The notes beneath the pieces are model-generated. The model had not been told where the DNA came from and made no database searches. It saw only the letters and a program-made list of their open reading frames with translations. Below are positions 21,176 to 31,300 of a DNA stretch of 64,000 nucleotides, piece by piece; position 1 is the stretch's first letter; each line of letters begins with the position of its first letter. The position numbers and the translations under genes were made by a program. The DNA comes from Liolophura sinensis (taxonomy: Eukaryota > Mollusca > Polyplacophora > Chitonida > Chitonidae): NCBI RefSeq assembly GCF_032854445.1, contig NC_088305.1:10961717-11025716 (forward strand), read 5' to 3'.

Positions 21176-21252
21176 AGGGGATTGTGGCTGAGTGGTTAAG
21201 ATGTTTGCCTTTCAACCACTAGGACACAAGGTATGGGTTCAATCCTGGCCTC
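21176..21252 (+). mobile_element. tRNA-like SINE head (not a functional tRNA)
   Basis: TGGCTGAGTGGTTAAGATG is a clear A-box and GGGTTCAATCC a B-box. The 5' GGGATTG has no complementary 3' acceptor arm, so this is a tRNA-derived SINE promoter. It precedes a family 2 body whose other end also carries a tRNA-like head in opposite orientation. Confidence 0.55.
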
Positions 21253-21304
21253 AGGCAGAGAATTTTTAAATATCTTCACAATCGAAGATTGTATGTGTGT
21301 ACAT

Positions 21305-21660
21305 ATATGCTTGGAGTTCAACTTTGTACTTGACAATTTTTCAGTCACATGACCATGAGGAGTCATTAAGTGTGTGTGTACATATACTGTGTCTTCTTGT
21401 GGCAGGGAGAGTGCATGCTGCCAAAGCGCTGCTGCCACCGAAGTATCATGCCGATGACACCGCACATAAGTCACATTATACGGACACCAGGCCAGCAAAT
21501 CCTGTTTCCTTGCTCTAACCCTCTCAGTTCTGAGCACCAAGCAAGGCAACAACATGCACCATTCTTAAAGTCCTTGGTATGACACAATCCCGGGTTTGAT
21601 CCAAGGGTCTCTCGAATTCAAGGCGGACGCTCTTACCATTATGCGACCACAGGGGTTAAT
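21305..21660 (-). mobile_element. SINE family 2 copy
   Basis: Family 2 body: CTTGACAATTTTTCAGTCAC, TGTCTTCTTGTGGCAGGGAG, AAGTATCATGCC..., and the head seen in reverse as CAATCCCGGGTTTGATCC. It pairs best with the copy at 28385 (variant with CTTCTTGTGGCAGG). Confidence 0.65.
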
Positions 21661-22179
21661 AAATTGTGCTTTGGTGAAAATAAGTGGTCGTCAATGCTTT
21701 ATATACCTTCACTAAACACTACTTGTGATCCCCCAATGAAGAACTATGCCTCGCTACCCTATTTTGCAACCTGAACTACATATATGTACATATTGCCAGC
21801 CAATTACCCCTTCCCCTCCCTCAGCAACACCACCTCCCCCAGGCTGCCCCAGCTTTACAATACACTGCTTGTCTTTTATTGATAAACACCCCGAACATTT
21901 CCAAGCCTCGCCCTACACAGACAAAAGTACATATTGTACCCACCCATAGTCCGTCATCAGTCATGTACTTCTCATTGATTAAGCCCTGAGGGTCACTCTC
22001 TCTTTGTTGTCCCACTATCTCAGGTTATCCCTTCATCATATATTTTACCAGCTAAAAATCCTGCACAACATGATGTGATGCACAGACGCATACAGCCAAA
22101 CTATAGCAATGAACAGGCCAATTCCAATATAATTTATAAGTGAAATCTAAACCTATTGACAAACAAGCTTATTCCTTAG

Positions 22180-22510
22180 TGAGTGAGTGAGTGCTTGGGG
22201 TTTAACGTCGTACTCAACAATTTTTCAGTCATATGACGACGAAGGAATGCTTAGGGTGCATGTACGTGTAATGTGCCTCCTTGTTGCAGGACGGATTTCC
22301 ACCCCTCTTTTTATTTAGTGCTGCTTCACTGAGACGACTTACCGAAGGCAAGTAAGCCGTCCCGCCTGAGCCATAATAGTGATACGGGTCAACCAGTCGT
22401 TGCACTATCCCCTTCATGCTGAATGCCAAGCGAGGGAGTTACAACTTCCTCTTTTAAAGTCTTAGGTGTGACTCGATCAAGGATTGATCCTGGATCTACC
22501 AGTCCCGTAT
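22180..22510 (-). mobile_element. SINE family 2 copy
   Basis: GTGAGTGAGTGCTTGGGGTT, CAACAATTTTTCAGTCATAT, CCTTGTTGCAGGACGGATTT, CTTCACTGAGACGACTTACC, then the reverse tRNA side GACTCGATCAAGGATTGATC. Confidence 0.75.
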
Positions 22511-22551
22511 TCCTTAGTGGAAACACACATAAACTGAAGAAGCTATTAATG

Positions 22552-22860
22552 TACTGTAAATCTTCAACCTTTTCGATCTCAAAAGAACTTTTTTTCAGTA
22601 GAATTTATGCAAAAAATTATAATCAGACTGATGCTAAATATGACTCTTTTTGTGTCACTAAAGATACAACTGCAAATCACTTCTCAACACCCCATAGTTC
22701 TCTCAGAGTCATTATGAAAATGATGATAAAAAAATTTAGTTTGTGTCTTTAGAGATACAAACTTCATAAAATATGTTCAAAATATTTCTCTACACCCCAA
22801 AGTTCTCTCAGAATGTTTCAAAATATTGGTTGCAAATGCAAATGAAAAGACTGACGGCCC
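22552..22860. repeat. MITE family A copy with internal duplication
   Basis: Starts ACTGTAAATCTTCAACCTTT. The segment with AAAGATACAA...CAACACCCCATAGTTCTCTC is repeated as AGAGATACAA...CTACACCCCAAAGTTCTCTC, making this copy about 90 bp longer than the others. An AAT-rich stretch follows to about 22965. Confidence 0.7.
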
Positions 22861-23212
22861 AAAAAAAATAAAAGATAATAATAATAATACAAATAAAAAT
22901 AATAAATATTTGGTTATTTCAATTTTATAATAATAATAATAAATAAATTAATAATGGATTCAGTAAAAGTGACAAATTACCAGAGCATCTACGGTATAAA
23001 ATGGGATGGTACTTGGTGGTGTAACATAGCACCTTTTACTTCACAACATAACAATGTGTTTATAAACATCTGATTTATCAGGCACAAATATGTCAACCTG
23101 GATGTGATTGTTTTAACATTTATAGAATGTCTTTTGTGGAATGGTATGGTGTATGTACACATAAGCTCAGCGATGTCCGGTACCTGAACCTACCATACAT
23201 GAAGTGCTCTAG

Positions 23213-23390
23213 TGAGTGAGAGAGTGCTTGGGGTTTAACATCGTGCTCAACAATTTTTCAGTCATATGACGACGAAGAAATCCTTAGGGTGTATGTAATG
23301 TACCTCCTTGTTGCAGGACGGATTTCCATCGCTCTTTTATCTAGTGCTGCTTCACTGAGACGACTTACCGAAGGCAAGTAAGCTATTTTG
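23213..23390 (-). mobile_element. SINE family 2 copy, truncated
   Basis: Same body as 22180 (AGAGTGCTTGGGGTTTAAC through ACGACTTACCGAAGGCAAGT) without the tRNA-like side. Confidence 0.7.
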
Positions 23391-23496
23391 GCTGAAGTAC
23401 ATGTATGTAGCAATGTAGTACAGACTTCCTTCCTGATTACATTTTGTTTTTAGTCCTCCTGACACTGTGTACCAGGTTTGATCAAATCCAACGCAA

Positions 23497-23670
23497 CTAA
23501 TTTATTTATTTATTTGATTGGTGTTTTACGCCGTACGCAAGAATATTTCACTTATACGACGGCGGCCAGCATTATGGCGGGTGGAAACCGGGCGCAGCCG
23601 AGGGGAAACCCAAGGCCATCCGCAGGTTGCTGGCAGACCTTCCCACGTATGGCCGGAGAGGAAGTCCAAC
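23497..23670 (-). mobile_element. SINE family 1 copy, truncated
   Basis: TTTATTTATTTGATTGGTGT, CTTATACGACGGCGGCCAGC, GGCCATCCGCAGGTTGCTGG. It breaks off inside the core after GGCCGGAGAGGAAG. The following CCAACGCAACTAA repeats the sequence just before the insert (near 23489), so it is a likely target-site duplication. Confidence 0.8.
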
Positions 23671-24049
23671 GCAACTAACCATGTTTAACTATGTATTCAG
23701 ACAGAATTAACGAGTAAATGTCATTTCACATACACTACACCTGTCCTAAAATTTAGGCCTGAAAAAGTGCAGTTTTTAGAGGTCATAAATATTCCTTTTG
23801 GTGCAGAGACATTTTTCCAGTAGGACAACATCCGATCTTCTAAACAAACATCAGAACGTTTACATACTTTGTGGAACAAATGATTAGGACATATGCTTTC
23901 TAAAAACAATTGTTTAAAGATTAACACACTCATTCAGAATCAAAATGAGTATAAACTTAGTCATGTACAAATCTTTAGGTTTAGGTCAACTACAACACTT
24001 TTTCTTCACAATTTCTGTTCACAACTCCACATGCCCCAAATTCCCTAAC

Positions 24050-24330
24050 CATGTCTGCACTTAAGTGACAATGAACTTTGGCCTCTGGCTTCTGACCTGT
24101 AGAGCCATGCTGTCAAACAAGACACAGACACGCGCCGCATCCACTGTGTGCAAAGACTCGTGTTTGACCACAGCCGGACTAAGTCATCAATTACGGCCAG
24201 TCTGTGACCGCAGACAGGTGAGTCTGGAGGCTACTGACCGACAGGTGTGGCGCTGAGGAGACAGCTTGACCAGTGGTCAAACAAACCGGCTCTGGCCACA
24301 GCTGGTCACTGAATCAGGTGGGTGACCATT
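24050..24330. other. GC-richer unassigned block
   Basis: Stands out by composition. It contains CGCAGACAGGTGAGTCTGG, which resembles an exon end plus donor on the plus strand, but no conserved protein is visible in any frame. It could be noncoding or an old repeat. 24331-24895 is unassigned. Confidence 0.25.
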
Positions 24331-24900
24331 TGAGCTGTCCCCTTACAATACCTTAAAAATTCCTCAAGCATTTTATGATGGGTCAAAAGCTAGAGTGAAT
24401 AAATTATACTGATGGGTCATCATAAGTTTTCACAAGGCAATGAGCTGTTTTTTAGAAATGAAACAACAGCTGGGTCTGATGGGATAATGTAGTGTCAACA
24501 CCTGTATGCCCTAAAAGTAAGGATAAATCAAAATAGTCATAACTGCTTTCCTAAATTGTGAAAAAAATGTGCATTGTTTGTTGTTAATTTTGGAGGAAAC
24601 AAAAGTTTTCTGCCATTTCCAATTTTGCCTGGTGTGACGTAATGCTAAACCACATCACTTACATATAGCCACAAACGACGTCACACTTTCAGATGTGCAT
24701 GACGTCATTCCAGCATAACTGTCTTACTCCGCGTCTCATCTTCCTAATTCCTTTATTTATTTTTATTTTTTTTATTTAATTTTATTTTTCAGGACTCTCC
24801 ACTTATAAGGATTAAATAAAGTTATTCATAGTAGAAAAACTTTTTGAACCGTGGTGCTACCTTTATTCCAAAGTGTATCCTTTATATCCATTTATAAATT

Positions 24901-24924
24901 CGGGGGGGGGGGGGGGGGGGGGGG
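24901..24924 (+). repeat. Poly-G run (over 20 G)
   Basis: Homopolymer of more than 20 G, prone to length error in sequencing and assembly. Confidence 0.9.
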
Positions 24925-25329
24925 TGGAGATTCCTTCCATGCCTCTTGGGGCTGATGAATAACTTTGAAGCATGGGCTGATGAAGTTTGGCGAGCATATG
25001 TGTGCTTATCACACCACTTGCCAAAAACCAGTAGTGTGACTTGCACATCTTATCTGCATTCATTCTCCCTAGACTTTTGCTTTTGTCAAGCCCATCTTAA
25101 TAGCATGGCTAGATTTTGTTTTTTTCCAAACCACAAAGTCAAAGTTTTCTCCAGAGGGATCATGTTGTCCAGATAAATTACACTGGTGAAACACAAAGGT
25201 AAACATGTTTCATACGTCAATTACTATGGGACAAATGCTCATTTCATGACATGCTGGTACTGTCAAATGACCTAAAATTTTCATCCATGCTCATTTTTGT
25301 TGATTCTTTTAAGTACCTTAATACTTCCA

Positions 25330-25560
25330 CCTTTGCGACTTTGCGAAAGAGAGCCTTTCACTTAGATTTATGCACCTTTTTAATTTGCTTTCAGAGATAA
25401 AACTTCACTGGTTGAGTTGACCAATTTCAGGCCTTCATAAAAAGTATAATTTTATTAGTCTATGCAGAATAATGTTCTTAGAATAGGCTTGAATAAAGAC
25501 CTTGTAAACATAAAAAAATATTGAAGAGCTACGATAAAATTTTGTTCTTGTTAAATGAGT
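25330..25560. repeat. MITE family B copy, inverted
   Basis: TTCACTGGTTGAGTTGACCA, AAGTATAATTTTATTAGTCT, GCTTGAATAAAGACCTTGT, ending with a degenerate ATTGAAGAGCTAC. 25561-26125 is unassigned. Confidence 0.65.
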
Positions 25561-26124
25561 CTCACATGTTTTGACAGCATTGCTCACCATGCTGTAGCTA
25601 ACTATTTAAAGATATTGTTAAAGAAGGACACTGTATACAAACTACATTTCATGACATTTCTGAAAATTAAACTGCCTTTTGCTTTTTAGCTGGTTTTAAA
25701 AGCGTTTCTTTTCTGTTCTCGATCATGTCACTGTGAAAGTTTCAATCATGTTAACAGTCACACCTGTTTCCTGGATCTGACATGTTCTCATCACAATACC
25801 GCTAAAATACTGCCGACGTGGCAGTATTCAATGCACTTAGAGCCCCCTCACACATACATCTACCAGCTAACTGCCTCTTAAACAGCTACTTGTAACTAAC
25901 GTGACCTAAGTTTACAAGCTTTCGCAGCAATTCCCCACATTCCGCCGTTGTCCTCACCAATGCAGGCATTTCCGAGCTGACAGATTAGTTTAAGATTCAT
26001 GTGGACAGGCAGATTTTTTTTTCATTTACGTATCATACTCAGGATATGTTCCCTTTAATACAGGACACGGCTGCTGCCAGGAATTCCTTGGTTAAACACA
26101 GCAGGAGGAAAACCATCACACTTT

Positions 26125-26250
26125 TATTTACTTCATACCCAAGACTACTTCACTTGTACAATGGCAGTCAGCATTATGGTGAGAGGAAACTGGCCAGAGC
26201 CCAGGGGAAACCCCCGACCACCTGCAGGTTGCTGCCAGACCTTTACATAT
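26125..26250 (-). mobile_element. SINE family 1 fragment
   Basis: CAATGGCAGTCAGCATTATG, GAGCCCAGGGGAAACCCCCG and CTGCAGGTTGCTGCCAGACC mark a diverged core. Confidence 0.7.
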
Positions 26251-26519
26251 ACACCTACACTCAAATTCAGTGTATGACACCGAACATTACCAGGATTCCT
26301 TCTAATTCATGTGATAAAGTTAAAAATTCTAAAAATTCCAAAATATAACATGCTGTTTTTAATGGCCAAAAAAAAAATAATAAAATAAAATGAAAACAGA
26401 AAACACTACTCTGAAAAACATTATCAACATCTATGACAAAGGAATAAAAACTTTTTTTCTGAGACAAAAGAGTAACACAAATAAACAACAATAAAGTTAT
26501 TTCAGAAAATACTTTTGTT

Positions 26520-26673
26520 GGTTAGCGTATCAGGAGGCAAAATTACATTGGTTGGATTGTCCAGTTTCAGGGCTTCACAAAACGTATAATTTTTTAAGTG
26601 AACACAGAATAATGCCTTTAGTATATGCTTAAATAAACACTTTGCAAACATGCGAAAAGTTTGAAGAATTACA
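26520..26673. repeat. MITE family B copy, partial, followed by TA microsatellite
   Basis: AATTACATTGGTTGGATTGT, GGGCTTCACAAAACGTATAA and the intact inverted end GCGAAAAGTTTGAAGAATTA. A (TA) run follows at about 26710-26749. Confidence 0.7.
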
Positions 26674-26706
26674 GGAGGTGTTAGGGTTGTGTACTTGTGT
26701 ATGGCA

Positions 26707-26751
<45 letters not shown>

Positions 26752-26973
26752 CACATCCATGCACAATGTACATGTACCTTTCACCATCAATAATGACCAC
26801 AAGTATAGGCGTCTTGAGATGGATTATGCATCATCCAAAGGCCAAGAAGTACATTCCGTTCACGACAAAAGACACCTTGTTATAAGTTTAAGGCATAAAA
26901 GGTACATAAGACACAAATCTACTACAGCAACAAATCTGTCAATAGGTTATCAGGTAAAGGGAAATAATTCTGT

Positions 26974-27230
26974 CTAGCCTATCTCATCATGGTTCCTCAA
27001 AAGATTATGGACTACCTTCTTGAAAGTGGATTAAAGGATAAGCCAAATCCAAATCCAAATCTAAATCCTAAGACTAGCCTCAGTCTAATTCAGCCACATA
27101 GACTAGCCTATCTTATCACGGTTCCTAAAGAGATTATGGACTAGCTGCTTGATAGTGGATTAAAGGATAAGCCAAATCCAAATCTTAATCCTGAGACTAG
27201 CCTCAGTCTAATTCAGCCACATGGACTACA
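26974..27230. repeat. Tandem duplication, 129-bp unit, 2 copies
   Basis: CTAGCCTATCT at 26974 and 27103. Both units contain GGATTAAAGGATAAGCCAAA and CTCAGTCTAATTCAGCCACA. Confidence 0.85.
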
Positions 27231-27294
27231 ACGGCCACCATAGCTTGTGACATATTGCTGGCGATCTATGTTTCACAGAACTCTCTTAGTGCTG

Positions 27295-27470
27295 TATGTG
27301 GTACGTGGGAAGGTCTGTCAGCAGCCTGCGGAAGGACGTGGGTTTCCTCCGGGCTGTGTCCGGTTTCCTACCACCATAAAGCTGGCTGCCATCGTATAAG
27401 TGAAATATTCTAGAGTACAGCGTAAAAACACCAATCAAATAAATAACTAATAAATAAATAGAGCAGTATA
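27295..27470 (+). mobile_element. SINE family 1 fragment, plus orientation
   Basis: GTACGTGGGAAGGTCTGTCA, CATCGTATAAGTGAAATATT and the tail CAATCAAATAAATAACTAAT. The head is absent. Confidence 0.8.
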
Positions 27471-27784
27471 TGAGACAAACTATTCTTAACATCAACATAC
27501 TTTAACCCCAAAAAGTAACAACATACAGCACTGTAGCAAGTATATACTGACGCAGAACTGCGCCATCATATTCCTTAAATTAGAAAGCGAAGGCCTTTAA
27601 AATAAAACCAAAAAATACTACGCAATGTATGAAATACCCGAACCCAAATACAAGAAATAGTCCTTACAGGCTAATGGAGGAACAACCTTTCAAAACAGGG
27701 TGAAGGTCAAATGAGAAAACAATGAGGTTCTTCTACACGACTAGGTGCACATGTGGTACAAGGTTGATCAAAACTGCTGGAATA

Positions 27785-28065
27785 ATTCAAGTGATATCAT
27801 TTTGACTTTGATAATGTCACGAGATATCATTTTGACTCGGTAGCGTCAAGAGATATCATATTGACTGATAATGTCAAGTGATTTTGACTTTGACAATGTC
27901 AAGAGATATCATTTTGACTTGGTAATGTCAAGAGATATCATTTTGACCTGATAATGTCAAGTGATATTTTGAATTTGATAATGTCAAGTGATATCATTTT
28001 GACTTTGATAATGTCAAGTGATATCACTTTGACTTTGATAATGTCAGGAGATACCATTTTAGCCA
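27785..28065. repeat. Minisatellite, about 30-bp unit, about 10 copies
   Basis: Unit GATATCATTTTGACTTTGAT plus AATGTCAAGT, with length variants. It lies directly downstream of exon i in the intron. Confidence 0.9.
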
Positions 28066-28210
28066 ATCATGAGGACACTACCCCCAGAGCAAATTTTGGC
28101 CAGAGGGATAATAATCCGAGGGCGTTTTCCCACATTATGTTTAATAACAATCAAACAAACAATTCCACCTGCAAACAGAGAAGTATTTAGACAAGCCTTG
28201 TAGTACTCAC

Positions 28211-28358
28211 CAGGTAGCTCTCATTGTAGGCAGGTAACTCGTAGATAGGATCAGGTCCGTTAGTGCCACAAGTACGATCGTCCAGGTAAGTCATTTTAGG
28301 AGCAGCAGTTGGAGCGCCAAAATCTTTGGAGGTTGGGCGTGACAAAAATCCCCCGTCA
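28211..28358 (-). CDS. PTPN4: PTPN4-like exon i: linker
   Basis: 148 nt, acceptor GTTTCAG, donor GTGAGT. It completes an Asp codon from exon h and reads [16 protein letters not shown], later [20 protein letters not shown] and PAYNESYL, ending in phase 0. No domain is recognised. Tyrosines in acidic/Pro settings ([13 protein letters not shown]) could be phosphosites (inference). Assignment to the gene rests on splice-site quality, exact phase fit with exon h and strand; sequence similarity to vertebrate linkers is weak. The next exon in phase 0 was not found in the window. Confidence 0.75.
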
Positions 28359-31300
28359 CTGAAACAACCAATGCACCACATATATGCCTGAGGTTTTACA
28401 TCGTGCTTAACAATTTTTCAGTCATATGACAAAGAGGAGTCAGTTATAGATTGTGTCTTCTTGTGGCAGGGCGAGTTCATGCCACCGAAGTGCTGCCGTC
28501 ACTGAAGTATCATGCCAAAGACACCAGACAGGACACCTCATCCGGTCACAATATCCTGACACCAGGCCAACCAATCCAGTTTCCCTACTTTAACCTCTTA
28601 GTGCTGAGTGCCAAACGAGGCAGCAACAAGAGCCAATTTTAAAGTCTTTGGTATGACCTGCCCCGGGTTTGAACCCAGGTCTCCTGACTTCAAGGGGGGA
28701 CAATCTATAGTAATTCCTATATTATGCAATGATTTCCCCAAAAAAAAAAAAAAAAAAAAAAAAAAAACACACACAGACAGATGGAGGATACATGTGCCGT
28801 TAATTATAATCTACTAATAATACACTACTTCTTGCATAAAAAAAAATAACAGTTTCATTAAAAGTATAATTTTGTTAATCTTGGTACCGCCAACCTGTAT
28901 CTACACGGCCAAATGGGAAATTGGGGTACGAACACATTCATGTAGAATTCTATCGATCAAGACTGATGTAATTCTGATTTAATGGTAATTTACTGAAACT
29001 TCATAAAACCCTAGATCCCTTTTGGCCAAAGGTTACAAAAATGAGTTGCAATTATAATAAAAACAGAATTCAGCATTTTGGTGCTTCAAAACACTTCAAA
29101 GAATGGTCAGTGCTCACTAAAATGCCTGCTGATAAAAGAATGTCTACAGACAAATGGGCAAGCCTTGGTTATTTCAGGAAGCTGTCCAAAGGTCAGTGAT
29201 AAGCAGTCAATGGATGGCCGGAGGGGATGAAGCAAGACAGAGCCCTGGACACAGAAGATCAATGTCAAGGGAGGGAAGAACCAGAATTGACAGACGGACA
29301 CACAGGAGTGAAGAGAAAAGCTTTCCAGACCCCAACGGTCAGTTGATTATAAAATCCCTAATGGAAAACATGAGAATAAAAGATTAAAACGAAGACTGGG
29401 ATCATCTGGGGTTGCAAGAGGATCAAAGCCGCAGGACATCGGTCAAGCAGTCAGCCTTTGCAGCCAGCAGTAATTGATTGATTGGACATTGGGCGCGTTG
29501 CTTTCAGCAATCCTTGACCATGGATATCAAGGCAACTTGAAAACCAGGGAGACAGCAAATGCTGAAAATGTTCCCGCAAAGCAGCGAGTCAGTTCCTATG
29601 TTATCTTCTGTCATCAGTTTCACAAAGCTGTCGTGCGATATTTTGCATATCACTATTACTGTACTATTTTCCCATGTGTGCGATTATCGTACATGTACGA
29701 CATCTTTGTGAAACTGGGCCTAGATTCTTGTATTAAAATACAACTTACACGAAGATCATGATAAAAATTCTGCTTTTTCACACACAGAGGATGAAACTTG
29801 TAACATTACACTTAAAACAAAATATACTCTCTCAAAAATCAACAAAGTTCCCTGCTGAACATACTTGTGATTTTATTTGAAATATCCTGCATTTTTCAAT
29901 TCAATACATTTTTTTATGTAGGCTATTGATTTAGCAAGGCAACAAGTATAGTGCCACCCTTTAGTTTTATTTTTAAAAGACAACTCTATGCTAAATGTCC
30001 AGTGAATGTTGACAAAGAAGCACACCGGCATGTAAATCATTATAAAACTGCACAATTATCTTTGGGGGAATTTATATCATCTGATTTCATGATTTTGGTG
30101 GAAAAAACACACAAAACAAGAGCTGCACTATTTTGTCTATTAAAAGCACATAGATCATGGTCCTTCAAGTTTATAGTAACTTTTTCTTTTTTTGGCTACA
30201 GTCCTATGACAACTGTCCACTAATTATTTCACTTACATGTTTATCAAATAAAGTACCAGATACAGGTGTATTTTTACTCTCATGGGTGTCTACCCAAAAA
30301 CCATCATTCTCATCACCTTCAGAAAAATTTACAAAATCACCCTCCATATTACGTACTGGAAACCAACGGAGCTGTATTAACTTTCCTCAACACATAGTGG
30401 ATTATTGGGTTTTCATTTCCATGTGAGAAGAAAAAACGGAGCACCCATGTCGGATGTAAGAAATATGTGAGATACAACCATGAGGCTAATATATCTGTGA
30501 CAGTTCTGTCAATGTCTGGTTCATTAGGTCATCTTTATTGACCTACAGGTCTGAACGTGTCCACAAGTTGATGCGTTTAAAAATGCAAGCAAGACCCATC
30601 AAGTCCACTCTAAAATATTCTAAATTGTTATAATTTTAGTATGATGTATTACACACACACACAAAAAAAAATTGGTGCAATTTTATTTGATGAATTATGT
30701 TTGGACTTGGATGATTGAGGCTTTATACATATTTAAAAAAAATTTACACTTAACAGAATTATAAAAATAGCTTGATAAAATAATTTTCTCTGAATACATC
30801 AAATCTGAGTAAAGAGCAGAAACCTCTTTGAAAGGGTCGAGGAATAGAGGTGATAAATAGTGTGTAATATTCCAGGAACTCTGCGCCCACGAGGCTAGCT
30901 GCTACTCCTCCTCCCCCACAGTAAATAAACCGCCCCCTCCCTCCTATCCACCCACACACATTCGCCCTCTTTAAAACCCTCCCACCATAAATCCACTTGT
31001 TATATCCAGGCTCCCCTGAGAACAGATTGAAGCATTAGGCTGGATAATTACAGTGATTGTCCAAGACCTGGGGGAAACCATGGGCTGTTCAAATAAAGAA
31101 AAAAAAAAACCCCAAAAAAACACTGTCTAGCCAATACACTACCAATTTGTGTCTACCCCCATATTCATAGTAATAAATGTTTGACACAAGCTCACCAAGC
31201 ACTCACGTATTTCTTGAAAGTCATAAATTTCCAGCTTAACCACAGCGGGGGAGTAAAATAAGGAATTTTCCCCTTTGGAAACATTTATCCTGAATATCAA

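Noticed and set aside
21176-21252. Candidate tRNA gene
   Set aside because: A- and B-boxes are present but acceptor stem pairing is absent and a SINE body follows.
1-28210. Search for PDZ and PTP-domain exons of the phosphatase
   Set aside because: No GFN.KGG-type PDZ motif or HCSAGIGRTG-type catalytic motif was seen on the minus strand by eye. They are presumed to lie left of the window; tblastn with PTPN4 over the extended contig would decide.
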